A stretch of 34,127 nucleotides of DNA from Fuerstiella sp. (GCA_014238335.1 JABABI010000008.1:1-34127), one strand, 5' to 3'; numbered from the stretch's first letter, positions 23,299 through 32,680 are shown. Numbers and translations: made by a program. The notes: generated by a model from the sequence alone, not told the origin.

Positions 23299-25599
23299 TT
23301 ACTCTTTGTTGTTCAGCTCTTCTCTCGTCGGAGCAAGACCGCTGGATTCTCTTCGGTTTACGGGAAGTACCAGCCGAACAACTGTCCGACTGACGGTCGG
23401 TTCAATTGCCACGTTATCAACCGCGAGAGACGTTGCCGGGGTTTCCGTCAAGCCAATCAGCACGGCGTGATTCAGTCGAATGGTATCGCTCAATTCCATT
23501 TGTCTGAACAGGGCCTGAGAAAGTCCGGTGTAGCCTGAACCACCAGCAGCATCAAACAGACTGGCCATCGTCAGGATGTAGTGGGGATCGACAGACGACT
23601 TGTCGTACGGCGTGTTCACGGTGGTGGATCCGCGATTGGAACGCAGCTCACCACCGCCAGGTCGCACAGTTCTGGATCCGTTGAGCCACGTCTTCAGATC
23701 AAAAGCAAAAATATCGGGCGAACTGGAGTCCCAGACATCACCTGCAGACAGGAGGATTGATTCGCCGGTACTGCCGCGGGTGCGGTAGACACGATTTCCG
23801 TAGACAACGATCCAGTCGGAAATGGCAAACGGCAGGTTGTGTGAAAACGTACCCGTCAGCAGTCCGAATCCGGAGGCGGACAGCCGTGTATCAATCAGCC
23901 GTTCCGACTCGCGGCTCCACTCCGCAAACAGAGATCGGGATCCATTTGTCAGAAACGGCACGCCCATGAGACGGCCATCGTCAGGTCCTTCGTGCGTATA
24001 AGACTGACGTCCCAGAGCAATGCCGCCGGCGCGGTACATCCCTCCAAAAACATCCTCGGGGCGACCGGCCCACGTCAACGTTGCCGGTCCTGAAGAAAAA
24101 TCGTCACGCAGTGACGGGGCAGCCTTCACATCAGTCCGCATTGTATCGGGCATCGACACGCTCATCCACGACCGGGCCATAATGTGGCTGTTCCCGGCTT
24201 CGGCCGTCACGTCCACGACATGCCACTGATTAAGCCGCAGCGACGAACTACCGAAGGCAAACGAATAGACGACAGTCGCACCGCCGATGATCAGCGCCGG
24301 AAACGTGACCCACGTAAAATGTGGCCGCTTAAGCACCCTGGTCACCAACACGTAGTCAAGCGGACCAATCAGCAGCAGCCAGCCAACGATAATGCCCATC
24401 ACTCCCCACGTCGACCAACGTCCGGCGTCGGAAGTTGCGTCCACAGCGGCCATCAATTGAGTTGCCAGGTCGGAGACGCCGGACTGTGAGATGCGCATGT
24501 TCCGGGAAGCTTTTCCGGACCGCGCGGTGAGTTTCTCGCCGAACAACAGAGTCTCATAGAACTGCGGAAGCGACGGCCATTGACTCATCGGAACTTGGTT
24601 TAAATCCACAGCAATAAATGTCACTACGCCGGTACCCACACTCTGTCGACCAATAATCGTACCACTCAGCGAGTCGACCTCAGCGAGCGACTGAGGACTC
24701 TGCAGCTCCGCCATCGGTACCAGATCCCGGTTATCTTCGATGCGACTTGCCCCCTGCACATATCCCTGAAGGCTGGTCAGGTCTTTGGCCGAAAACGGTT
24801 TCGGGCGGATTCCGAAAATGGGACTCAGCCAGTTGCCAAGCTCCGTTTTGACGAAGTCAGTGACGGAATCTCCAGCGCTCACCAGCAGATTGCCCCCCAC
24901 TCTGACCCACTGTTGAATCGCCTCGGTCTGCGCCGATGACATCGCGAAGTTGTCGGTCAGCAACAGGTAATCAATGGATTCCAAAGCAAAAGCAACGTCG
25001 GGAAACTGCTGAAGTGATTCAACGTGGACGCCCTGCAGCAAGGGCTGAGCCGAAGAATAGAACTCTGCATTCCGCAGAAGTTCCTCGATACCAGCCACTT
25101 CGCCGACCGTCATGAGTGTCAATAGGCCGGCTTTGTTCAGTTTCAGCGTTCGCTGAACCGGGACGTTTGAGGAATACTGTTCAACCTCCTCTGCGTGGAC
25201 GACGGGCGTCCGCAGAATTGGCGTGTCAGGTGCCGTCGTCACATTCACGGAAACAGTGCCCTGGCCCTCCATTCGACCACATCGGAAGCAGCCCCTGAGA
25301 GTCGCCGAGCCGTCAGAGTCGACTTCAACTTCGTCTACCACCTGAATACACGTGTCGCCGCGGGGATCCGTGAAAGCAGCTCGCAACTGCACCATGTCAC
25401 CGGCCGGCAGTCCCGCCGCCACCGCTGTGATCGGCAGCCATTTCCCCACCTTACCCACTCCGTCATAGCCCAGACGAAGTGACCTGAATTCAGCGGCGGA
25501 ACAGGCTCCAGCGGTCAGGAACAACAACGCTGTGGTTACCGACAACCGAAGAAATCGTCGCGTCGAGCAAATTAGTGGAGCTGACAAATTCACGGACAA
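23299..25599 (-). CDS. Large periplasmic/membrane protein, partner of the ABC ATPase
   Basis: 766 residues; function unknown. A signal peptide (RFLRLSVTTALLFLTAGACSA) leads into a long periplasmic part. Around 205-265 a stretch reading SIDYLLLTDNF...AIQQWVRVGGNLLVSAG resembles the GATase1-like fold in GldG-type and other ABC-linked planctomycete proteins. Two membrane helices follow near residues 395-450 (WGVMGIIVGWLLLIGPLDYV and FPALIIGGATVVYSFAF), then a second beta-rich domain of ~280 residues. This layout suggests a sensor or substrate-binding protein coupled to the ATPase downstream. The start at 25599 fits the signal peptide. I would not assign a substrate. Confidence 0.8.
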   Translation of the reverse strand: MSVNLSAPLICSTRRFLRLSVTTALLFLTAGACSAAEFRSLRLGYDGVGKVGKWLPITAVAAGLPAGDMVQLRAAFTDPRGDTCIQVVDEVEVDSDGSATLRGCFRCGRMEGQGTVSVNVTTAPDTPILRTPVVHAEEVEQYSSNVPVQRTLKLNKAGLLTLMTVGEVAGIEELLRNAEFYSSAQPLLQGVHVESLQQFPDVAFALESIDYLLLTDNFAMSSAQTEAIQQWVRVGGNLLVSAGDSVTDFVKTELGNWLSPIFGIRPKPFSAKDLTSLQGYVQGASRIEDNRDLVPMAELQSPQSLAEVDSLSGTIIGRQSVGTGVVTFIAVDLNQVPMSQWPSLPQFYETLLFGEKLTARSGKASRNMRISQSGVSDLATQLMAAVDATSDAGRWSTWGVMGIIVGWLLLIGPLDYVLVTRVLKRPHFTWVTFPALIIGGATVVYSFAFGSSSLRLNQWHVVDVTAEAGNSHIMARSWMSVSMPDTMRTDVKAAPSLRDDFSSGPATLTWAGRPEDVFGGMYRAGGIALGRQSYTHEGPDDGRLMGVPFLTNGSRSLFAEWSRESERLIDTRLSASGFGLLTGTFSHNLPFAISDWIVVYGNRVYRTRGSTGESILLSAGDVWDSSSPDIFAFDLKTWLNGSRTVRPGGGELRSNRGSTTVNTPYDKSSVDPHYILTMASLFDAAGGSGYTGLSQALFRQMELSDTIRLNHAVLIGLTETPATSLAVDNVAIEPTVSRTVVRLVLPVNRRESSGLAPTREELNNKE

Positions 25600-25843
25600 T
25601 ACGTCAGAAGAAGTAATGGAATAAGAACTGTCGAAGCAGCTGCAAAGGTGTCAAACAACGTAATTGCTGCGAAAAACGTACTTGCGCACCTTCCCCGTCT
25701 GTTGGGTACGCAACCGTCCGGCGCCGTGGGGGCGCAAAGTTCAGAAATGGGGGGACGCAAGGAACGAACCGCCGCCAGATTGACGATTAAGGCATGACCA
25801 CGAGGCACAGGACGTGCCCCGATCAGAACCAGCAGTCACTGAT

Positions 25844-26704
25844 TTATCGGTGCACACTTTCCAGAAACGGCAGCGCGGCATTCAGAAGCTGCTGCGAGGC
25901 CGTCCAGTGAATGCCATGTGCAACGCCGTCAAACCGGACGCGCATGATGTCCGCATTCAGGGCACACACGTGCCGTGCGTCTTGGTCCGTCAACATTCCA
26001 CCCGCGTTGTAGTCTGCCTGCAGCAGCAATGAGGGGCACTTCAAACCACTGAACACTTCGTCAATATTGTAGTCCAGAAGCCACTGTGACAGCAGAATCG
26101 GCGCAAACACCGCAGGGTCCAGTCGTTTCAGACAGGACGCCGCAAATCGAAGCTGAGCATCGTCTCTCGTATCACCAACCCTCAGTTCATTTCCGGAGTC
26201 GGGATCGCGGAATGTAACGTCCCCCAGCTGTCGTGCCAGGTGCCCCGTGTGGAGCGTACTGCCGGCAAACTGGGACACGCCGGTGAAGTAGTTCAGCAAC
26301 GGTGTATGTCCGATTCGAGCGCCCATTGTTTCCAGCGGAGGATCTTCCATAATAATTGCCGAAACATGACGACCAAGCCGTGTGGCAACACCGGCGACCG
26401 TCATCGCTCCCAGAGAGTGACCATATAACGCGACCGGCCCCGGTATGTGATCGTGAATCAGATTGCAGACGTCGTCCACATAGTCCGTCACGGCGTAGCC
26501 CTGTGCCCGATCGGAATCGCCGTGCCCGCGTAAATCAATCAGCATCAGTCTGTGTCGCAGTGCGAACGCATTGGCAACGGGCAGAAAAGTCTGCCACCGG
26601 CGAGTAACGCCGTGCAGCATGACCAGCGTCGGTCTTTCACTTTGAGTTTCCACCACGTTCAGCGAAAGATCGCCAACGCGTTTCTTTGAATAGACGAATT
26701 TCAC
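25844..26704 (-). CDS. Alpha/beta hydrolase
   Basis: 286 residues of the alpha/beta hydrolase fold. LVMLHGVTRRWQTF gives the oxyanion-hole HG, LIDLRGHGDSD the strand-4 motif, and YGHSLGAMT the nucleophile elbow with Ser97; the acid is probably the Asp in LLLQADYNAGG, and the His is in GVAHGIHW. There is no signal peptide, so it is cytoplasmic. Substrates range over esters, lactones and peptides and cannot be inferred here. The start ATG at 26704 gives the usual N-terminus. There are 244 nt on the 3' side and 204 nt on the 5' side without genes, so it is probably transcribed alone. Confidence 0.9.
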   Translation of the reverse strand: MKFVYSKKRVGDLSLNVVETQSERPTLVMLHGVTRRWQTFLPVANAFALRHRLMLIDLRGHGDSDRAQGYAVTDYVDDVCNLIHDHIPGPVALYGHSLGAMTVAGVATRLGRHVSAIIMEDPPLETMGARIGHTPLLNYFTGVSQFAGSTLHTGHLARQLGDVTFRDPDSGNELRVGDTRDDAQLRFAASCLKRLDPAVFAPILLSQWLLDYNIDEVFSGLKCPSLLLQADYNAGGMLTDQDARHVCALNADIMRVRFDGVAHGIHWTASQQLLNAALPFLESVHR

Positions 26705-26908
26705 GCTCTCAGCCTGCCTGATAAGTGTCAGTAAGGGTGTTGCTGCTGTGAACCGGGTTGTGCCATGCGTTCACGGTCTGATGCCGATTCCCCGGACTCG
26801 GCAATACACGAAACAGCGACAGTAAAAGAAGTGAAGCAATTGTGATGCTGCACAGCATTCAGGAACCTGAGCGGCCGTTCATTCGGCATGTGATCCCATG
26901 GTGACCTG

Positions 26909-28807
26909 TTACAGGTTTTCGTCGCCACGCCAAACGACCTTCGTCTTCGTCGCCAGATCGTGCAGAGCACGGTGATCGGACCGAAAGAAACACATAACAA
27001 ACGTTCCCGACAGCGAAAGCACTGAAACCAGAGACATCGCAAACCGCTTTATAGCCAGTTTGAACGAAACAGGCTCGTTGTCATCCTTCAGCACAAGCAT
27101 ACCAAAGGTCCATTTGCCCAGCGTGGCCCGGCCAGAACCTGATTCCCACCGGGCAAAATAGAATGCCAGAGCGATCGCCGTACCACCAAATAAGACAATG
27201 TTAAAGGACATGTACTCCGCATTCACACTGTTGTAAAGGTGCCTGACCAATTTGCTCACCATGGTGCCTGCGACAGCTGCCCCCAGAGCAATCAGACCAC
27301 CGATAAGAATATCCACTTGAACTGCCAGAAACCGCGGGCCGAACCCGGCCGGTGCCAGAGGAACCTGTTCGGCACAAAGCTCCATGTCCGGACGAAAATA
27401 AAGTCCGAACAACCCAAAGACTCTCATCATAAATACTGCCGGAATGGCAAGCAGCATGCAGAGTGGGGTGCAGACAAGAAAACAAACCGTAAACAGAAAC
27501 AGCATGCGAATAATCATCCAAGCGGGTATCAAACCGGAAATCGCACTCAACGCCGGCGTTTCGATCCGGCCGGTATAGAAATCAGAAAACTGGTGCCAAC
27601 CAACGGCGACGCCAATAGCGATTCCCAATGGAACCAGCAGGACAGTAAAGAAGAAGATGGCAGCAACGTAGAGTGCCGGCGCCAGTGTGTGCAACAGATC
27701 CTTGCTCATCCAACTAAGCAACCAGGCACGATAGCTGTACGGCTGCGCCATATGTACGACCGCATTCGGCAGGAACACAAAATACGGAACCATGAACAGG
27801 ACGAGAAATGTGATCACACAGGGGATCGGAGCGACGCCCGCCAGCGCCATTGCACCGGGAATCCAGATAAACGGATACATCAGAACGACTGGCCAGAAGA
27901 CGGACGTAAATCCTTTCGTCATATTGCCATACATGTCGCTGTTGAATCGCTTGATTTTTTTCTCCCCGGCCATCGTCAGCGCCACGATCTTGTCAGACAA
28001 CGTCCATGCCCATCCACCAAGTCCCAGTGTGAAGATCAAAAAGATAAATGACCAGAAGTAAGCTGGGGGAGAAAACATCGCAGCGACCCGCGGTGGGGGC
28101 AAACGCAGATAGCCGTCTCGCAGACGTGTCGACCCTTTCGTATATCTGACGCCGTCGTATTCGGCCTCCTTTTTGGCGTCATCACCCCTCAGATCAATGA
28201 CGACTCCGCTCTCGGAAAGAGTAATCCCACTGCCACCGATCGACTCAGTCAGCTCGATACTGCGAGTCTCGATGTACCAATTCAGCGTGAAGGCGGCAAG
28301 AATGGCCATTGACAGCGAGAACCCCCACAGGAACCCGGTCTTGAACACAAATCCCCAGTGCTTCTTCACGAACGCCCACCCATTCGGCCAGATCGCCGAA
28401 TAGAATTCCTCGGGCGGCGGTCCTTTACGAGATCTTTTCTTCCGTTGCGTTTCACTCAGAACGCCGGTCGCAATATTGACACCGCAGCTCGGGCACTCGA
28501 CGTCTTCTTCATCGACAAGTTGGGTGCAGTTGGGGCACACCTGCTGGTCGCTGTCTTCAGCATGACGCAGGTTAATGCCGCCAAACAGATCGTCACCGTC
28601 GGTCGGTTCGTCAAAGGACGGTTCTGGCTCAGGAGCCCGCTTTTTCTGACGTTTCTTTGCCGGCCCGGAGCCGCCCCCGGTCTTGCCACCTGCGGCTGGT
28701 ACTTTGACTCGCGCCCCACACTGTTTGCACTTTACGGCTCGACCTGCCGCTTTGTCAGAAACGTTCAGAACAGTGCTGCATTCTTTGCAACGGACCTTAA
28801 TCGGCAT
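26909..28807 (-). CDS. RDD-family membrane protein with two zinc ribbons
   Basis: 632 residues. Two N-terminal zinc-ribbon motifs: CKEC...CKQC (Cys7, 10, 27, 30), followed by a Lys/Pro/Gly-rich linker, and CPNC...CPSC (Cys91, 94, 105, 108). About seven or eight hydrophobic segments follow, from GFVFKTGFLWGFSLSMAILA on. The C-terminal ~150 residues are an RDD domain: FGPRFLAVQVDILIGGLIAL, then LGKWTFGMLVLKDDNEPVSF and a helix ending MCFFRSDHRALHDLATKTKV. RDD proteins are proposed ion-linked transporters; function here is unknown. The ribbons should face the cytoplasm and may bind nucleic acid, a partner protein or zinc. The first ribbon fits the MJ0042-type ribbon common in planctomycetes. Confidence 0.88.
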   Translation of the reverse strand: MPIKVRCKECSTVLNVSDKAAGRAVKCKQCGARVKVPAAGGKTGGGSGPAKKRQKKRAPEPEPSFDEPTDGDDLFGGINLRHAEDSDQQVCPNCTQLVDEEDVECPSCGVNIATGVLSETQRKKRSRKGPPPEEFYSAIWPNGWAFVKKHWGFVFKTGFLWGFSLSMAILAAFTLNWYIETRSIELTESIGGSGITLSESGVVIDLRGDDAKKEAEYDGVRYTKGSTRLRDGYLRLPPPRVAAMFSPPAYFWSFIFLIFTLGLGGWAWTLSDKIVALTMAGEKKIKRFNSDMYGNMTKGFTSVFWPVVLMYPFIWIPGAMALAGVAPIPCVITFLVLFMVPYFVFLPNAVVHMAQPYSYRAWLLSWMSKDLLHTLAPALYVAAIFFFTVLLVPLGIAIGVAVGWHQFSDFYTGRIETPALSAISGLIPAWMIIRMLFLFTVCFLVCTPLCMLLAIPAVFMMRVFGLFGLYFRPDMELCAEQVPLAPAGFGPRFLAVQVDILIGGLIALGAAVAGTMVSKLVRHLYNSVNAEYMSFNIVLFGGTAIALAFYFARWESGSGRATLGKWTFGMLVLKDDNEPVSFKLAIKRFAMSLVSVLSLSGTFVMCFFRSDHRALHDLATKTKVVWRGDENL

Positions 28808-29074
28808 GCTTTCGGTCTTCCTGCGGACTCGCCATCGTGGCAGTGGAATTAATGTCTTCTTGCGGCGTCGGCTTCAGTCACCGACGGGGACGCCATTATT
28901 AACCGATGCCCAGGCGATTGCATGCCCGGAAACACTGAGAACCGGGATGAACGGAAAAAAGTAAGACTCATGGCATGTTGAGGCCGTCCGAAGTGGTCGG
29001 GAGACCGTTGCCCCTGCGGCTTCGGACCATCAGTGCCTGCCTGACACTCCTCGCCCCAAAACACCTTCGGCACT
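28808..29074. other. Intergenic region without a recognisable gene
   Basis: Upstream of the RDD gene (minus strand) and before the decayed plus-strand relic. It contains a structured element (28986-29027); otherwise nothing is recognisable. The promoter of the RDD gene should lie near 28850-28960. Confidence 0.4.
28986..29027. other. Nested hairpin (three-way-junction-like) element
   Basis: GTCCGAAG (28986-28993) pairs exactly with CTTCGGAC (29020-29027). Between them GGTC-GGGA-GACC forms a 4-bp stem with a GNRA-type tetraloop, followed by a possible CCG/CGG stem. It is too short for a tRNA. It might be a structured RNA, an operator or a decayed repeat. Confidence 0.45.
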
Positions 29075-29590
29075 ATGTTTCAAAGGTCTTCCGCTGTGTT
29101 CCGCTGACTCGCCCTCATATTTGCACCGTTTTGTTTCACCGTCTGCCTCGGTCAGGAAGGGTTTCAGCAACTGTTCAACGGCAGGGATCCTGACAGTAAC
29201 AGGCTCCGCAAAAAAAGAAGGGCAGACGTAACGACACGACAGTGGCCACTCCACTGAACAAACAGCCACGTCCGTCAAAAGCCTGAAGGTTGCGACAGGC
29301 TTTCAGAGAGAGCTGCTGTCCGTGCCAAAGGCTGAGCAGGAACATGGGGCAACATGTGTGTCACCACGAAGAGCCACCTGATTGTGTCCGCCCCGTACGG
29401 TTCACTGGATCGCGTAGTTCCCCCAGGAATTCTGGCCGCCAGCGAAATGTCCGTCGAAAAATTCAACGTCGACATCCCAGAAGCTCAGGGACTTCTGTGG
29501 GCGTTCAACACCCTTTATGTCAGCCGTAAATTCTCAGCCGCTGAATTCCAAAATCACCCGGCTCGTGGTGTACCTGCTGTCACGTGGTGA
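29075..29590 (+). pseudogene. Decayed relic of a PVC-type heme-binding/sorbosone-dehydrogenase-like gene
   Basis: Read across frames, the stretch gives a coherent secreted-protein start and then pieces of a large planctomycete protein. From ATG 29075: MFQRSSAVFR, an in-frame TGA, then a signal-like helix LALIFAPFCFTVCLG and QEGFQQLFNGRD, which looks like the start of a DUF1080 domain but ends in PDSNRLRKKR. In another frame (29274-29339) VKSLKVATGFQRELLSVPK and AEQ follow. After one apparent missing G near 29340, the third piece reads GTWGNMCV, SHLIVSAPYGSLDRVVPP and DIPEAQGLLWAFNTLYVS to 29542. The last parts match the propeller-region start of PVC-type heme-binding proteins, normally far longer. 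The rest, including any CxxCH, is absent before the next gene at 29765. Confidence 0.7.
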
Positions 29591-29764
29591 CTGAAACCCC
29601 GCGATGTTTTCGGACTAATCTTTACAAATATTCGCCAGGAATCGCGTGTCAACGGCGAATCAGCTGCGTTATCGTATGTCTGTCACCGGTACGGTGCCCT
29701 GTCTGGCCGTGGGATTTAGTGACAGCCCTGCCACATCTGATTTTTCAGCAGCCTCAGCGAAGCG

Positions 29765-31645
29765 ATGAACGACATGAAAACCTGGATTCAATCAGCCTCT
29801 CTGGCCACATTGCTTTTAACCGCTGTCGGCCCCGTTGCCATGGCTGGAGAGCTTAGCGATGCGATTCCGCCCGAAACGTTTCTGGCGATCTACGGAAAAC
29901 ACAATCCAGAGCGGGATTATCAGAAGGAGTACTATAACGAAATCTGGGAGGCCGTGGAAAAATCCAGAATCATCGAACGCACCGTACAAATCGTGCAGTC
30001 TCGAGCCTCAGAAGATGACGTCGCCCAGCTTCTTGCAGTACGGGACACGCTGAACGCTGCGGTTGAGCCAATTCAATGGGAACATCTCGCAAACTGCAGT
30101 GAAGTGGTTTACTGCCAGATGTTTAAAGGTACCTCCAGCCAGCAGCTCGTCATGGCGCGTTTCCCGGAAGCCGGCGCCGAATCACTGGTCGAGGGCATCG
30201 TTAATCTGTTTCGGCTGGCAGAAGGTGCAGCGGGCGGAAACTTAACAGTTGTGGAAGAGACGCACAGCGAAACGCAATTGACAACTCTGAAGTTGCCACC
30301 GGGCGTTCCGTTTTCTCCCATCGTTGGAGTTCGTGGGGACCTGTTCGTCTTCTGCACAGACCCCGATATGGTAAAGCAGAGTCTGACACTGCTGGACAAC
30401 CCGGACAAAGAATCAAAGTTCGATGACCCTCGCTTCAAAGAAGCTCTGACACATCTTCCCGAAGCCGAAGATACAATGGTGTTCTTTGATGGGCGGACGA
30501 TGTTCAAAGACTTGAACGGACTTGTGGCCTTCATCCAGGGCGTCGGCGCCGGCAACGATGAAGTTCTGCGTGTGTCTCAACTGTTGCAGTCTCTCCTTAA
30601 TGAAGTTTCAATAATCGACTACGAAGTGTCCGTCGAGTACACGGATGGGTTTACCAATCGCTCGGCATCCTATGGTAAGGCGGCCACCGGCTACCGTGGA
30701 AAAACGTTGGGCAAAATGTTTGCCGAACAGAAACCGTTCGAGAACTGGTCAGAATGGGTCCCTGCCAACGCCAGCAGTTTCTCTCTGAACAGCGGCGCGA
30801 CACTCCACCCCCTGTACGAATGGGTGACACAGAAAGTCCCGGAAATATTCCCCGAATCCAAGGCTGCATTTGACCAGCTGACGGCAATTCAGGAGACGTA
30901 TGACATTCACCTGGACGAAGATCTGTTGCAGGGATTCGGGGGGGAATCTGTGTCCGTAACATTCCCGGGGCCACCAACTCCGTTTGGTCCGTCTCAGCAG
31001 TCCGCAACTTTCCTGCGCTGCGAAAAACCAGATCGCATTCGAACTCTGATCCACAGAGGCATCGCGCTTCTGCAACAGATCCCTCAGGTCCAGGCGCAGG
31101 GTCTGACCATCAAAGAGTCTGCTCGTCTGGAAGGGTTTGAGGAGTTATCCGCCGGGATCTTCCTGATGATGGGTGGCATGACACCAACCATTGGTTTCCA
31201 GGACGACTGGATGGCCATGGGCTCCCATGCTGAGGCGATCGAATCTGTGTTAGCGACAAGGAACGGAGAAAACGAATCCATTGCCACAAGCGACACGTTT
31301 ACGCAGTTCGGGCTTGAGGTGACGGGTGACGTGAATTCCATCAGTTACAGTAACACCGGCGAATCAATTCGACAGTTCGGCCAGGGCCTGCAACAGGTGG
31401 GTTCCATGCTGCCGATGATCATCGGGATGGCAGGCCAGGGAAATAACAGTCCTGATCTGGAGCCAGTTCAGGATGTACTGAGTCTGCTGCCATCAATCGG
31501 CCGGATTATCACGAAGTTCGATTTCATTGAATCGGAGCTAAGTGTTACGCAGCCGGGACCGACGGAAGACACTTTCGTGCGGCATAACGTCATCATGATC
31601 AGACCGCCGGAGTCCGAAACCGACGAGTCACGATCGCGGAATTGA
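29765..31645 (+). CDS. Secreted DUF3352-like protein
   Basis: 626 residues from ATG 29765 (a second ATG at 29774 gives MKTWIQSASLATLLLTAVGP). A Sec signal ends at about AMA/GE. The mature part begins LSDAIPPETFLAIYGKHNP, the 'P-x-T-x-x-x-x-x' opening seen in DUF3352-type planctomycete and cyanobacterial periplasmic proteins, followed by alternating repeats such as LFVFCTDPDMVKQSLTLLDN and WMAMGSHAEAIESVLATRNG, which are two copies of the same structural unit. The acidic tail SETDESRSRN is disordered. The biochemical role is unknown. There is no Cys-rich or heme motif. It is convergent with the VanZ-like gene, with a strong hairpin in between. Confidence 0.8.
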   Translation: MNDMKTWIQSASLATLLLTAVGPVAMAGELSDAIPPETFLAIYGKHNPERDYQKEYYNEIWEAVEKSRIIERTVQIVQSRASEDDVAQLLAVRDTLNAAVEPIQWEHLANCSEVVYCQMFKGTSSQQLVMARFPEAGAESLVEGIVNLFRLAEGAAGGNLTVVEETHSETQLTTLKLPPGVPFSPIVGVRGDLFVFCTDPDMVKQSLTLLDNPDKESKFDDPRFKEALTHLPEAEDTMVFFDGRTMFKDLNGLVAFIQGVGAGNDEVLRVSQLLQSLLNEVSIIDYEVSVEYTDGFTNRSASYGKAATGYRGKTLGKMFAEQKPFENWSEWVPANASSFSLNSGATLHPLYEWVTQKVPEIFPESKAAFDQLTAIQETYDIHLDEDLLQGFGGESVSVTFPGPPTPFGPSQQSATFLRCEKPDRIRTLIHRGIALLQQIPQVQAQGLTIKESARLEGFEELSAGIFLMMGGMTPTIGFQDDWMAMGSHAEAIESVLATRNGENESIATSDTFTQFGLEVTGDVNSISYSNTGESIRQFGQGLQQVGSMLPMIIGMAGQGNNSPDLEPVQDVLSLLPSIGRIITKFDFIESELSVTQPGPTEDTFVRHNVIMIRPPESETDESRSRN

Positions 31646-31680
31646 AACGCCGGACATCCTTACGGGCACTGCGTGCCCAG

Positions 31681-31709
31681 GCGTTGCTGGCGTTCGTCGC
31701 CAGCGACGC
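31681..31709. terminator. Strong hairpin between convergent genes, without T-tract
   Basis: GCGTTGCTGGCG (31681-31692) pairs with CGCCAGCGACGC (31698-31709) across TTCGT, twelve pairs with one G-T. A smaller GGGCAC/GTGCCC stem stands just before (31664-31678). Together they lie between the stop at 31645 and the convergent stop at 31761. No run of T follows on either strand, so this may be a Rho-type or bidirectional stop. Confidence 0.45.
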
Positions 31710-31760
31710 TCATGCCATGGAAGCACGCCTTTTGAGCCATGCTGCGCCGGGGCGATCATG

Positions 31761-32216
31761 TCATATTTCCAATGACATTGGGTCGCTGGCTGCTGTCGAA
31801 GACATGACAACCCGGGCATACTGAATCATGGGGCGTGCCCACGCCACAGCAATGGCGCCGATTGCAATCCCAATCATGTTGGCTATACCGTCAAGTGCGT
31901 CGCCGCTCCGGTTGGGGACGATTGTCTGCAGCAACTCGCTGAACAGGCCGTGAGCAATCAGCAGCGCCAGCAGAATTCGCCTGGCCCCGGCGTTTCGTTT
32001 GTCTGTGACTGCAAGGCCGCAAACGAAGCTCAGTAGGCCATAGGCGCCACAATGCAGCAGCACGTCGCTGACCGTTCTTAGCACCGACAGCGGAGTGTGG
32101 CGCAAGGTGGCAAACGGCATGGGGCTAAGCAGTGCCCACGAGACAAACGCCAACAGTCCGATACACACCGTGGCGTGCAGTCGCTGTAGAAATGTGCGCA
32201 GATGTATGAGTGTCAT
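31761..32216 (-). CDS. VanZ-like membrane protein
   Basis: 151 residues from ATG 32216 (MTLIHLRTFLQRLHATVCIG); the longer frame to 32294 adds non-hydrophobic residues unlike the family. Four membrane segments are visible: VCIGLLAFVSWALLSPMPF, CGAYGLLSFVCGLAV, ILLALLIAHGLFSELLQ and IANMIGIAIGAIAVAWA. The VanZ-family pattern D-x-x-x-H-x-x-x-Y-x-x-L appears as SDVLLHCGAYGLLSF, and ELLQTIVPNRSGDALDGIAN is the conserved E...R-x-x-x-x-D-x-x-x-N region. VanZ raises teicoplanin resistance in enterococci; relatives in Gram-negatives have no set function. A resistance role is not implied here. Confidence 0.85.
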   Translation of the reverse strand: MTLIHLRTFLQRLHATVCIGLLAFVSWALLSPMPFATLRHTPLSVLRTVSDVLLHCGAYGLLSFVCGLAVTDKRNAGARRILLALLIAHGLFSELLQTIVPNRSGDALDGIANMIGIAIGAIAVAWARPMIQYARVVMSSTAASDPMSLEI

Positions 32217-32680
32217 GATGATGATGCGTACATGGGTTGCGGTGTCAACCTTTGCCTTCTGGCCACCCATCCCCCCTGCATGGCGGGCCCACACGGCGGT
32301 GCCGGCTACTACAACAGCGTTTTAGGCTGTTTCGTGGCCGCAAGAAGTGTTTTCTGCTCTACGGTGTGTGTTGTCCACGAGCTCGAACAAACCGCGTGTT
32401 TTCGTAAGTTGCTCTAACGACAGGAGAACACAGACGTTCCACAACTGTACGTCGCAACCTCAGACTGCGGCGGTTTTAGCAAATGACTGCAGAAGGATGG
32501 AATGCCGACGACCCCGGATGCCTGCACAATCGTTTTATTCGTGCAAGCACTCTGAGTTATCTTCGGCATCGCCATTCTTAGCACCTGTGATCCGCCGGAA
32601 CAGCGCAAACTTCATAATTGCTGTCACTCGCATATTCCGATCAGGGCTAGTGCTCATTACAGACGCTGGGGAATCTGCAT

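Noticed and set aside
28986..29027. Possible tRNA or tRNA relic
   Set aside because: Too short, no anticodon arm or CCA-type acceptor pairing, and no T-loop GTTCRA motif.
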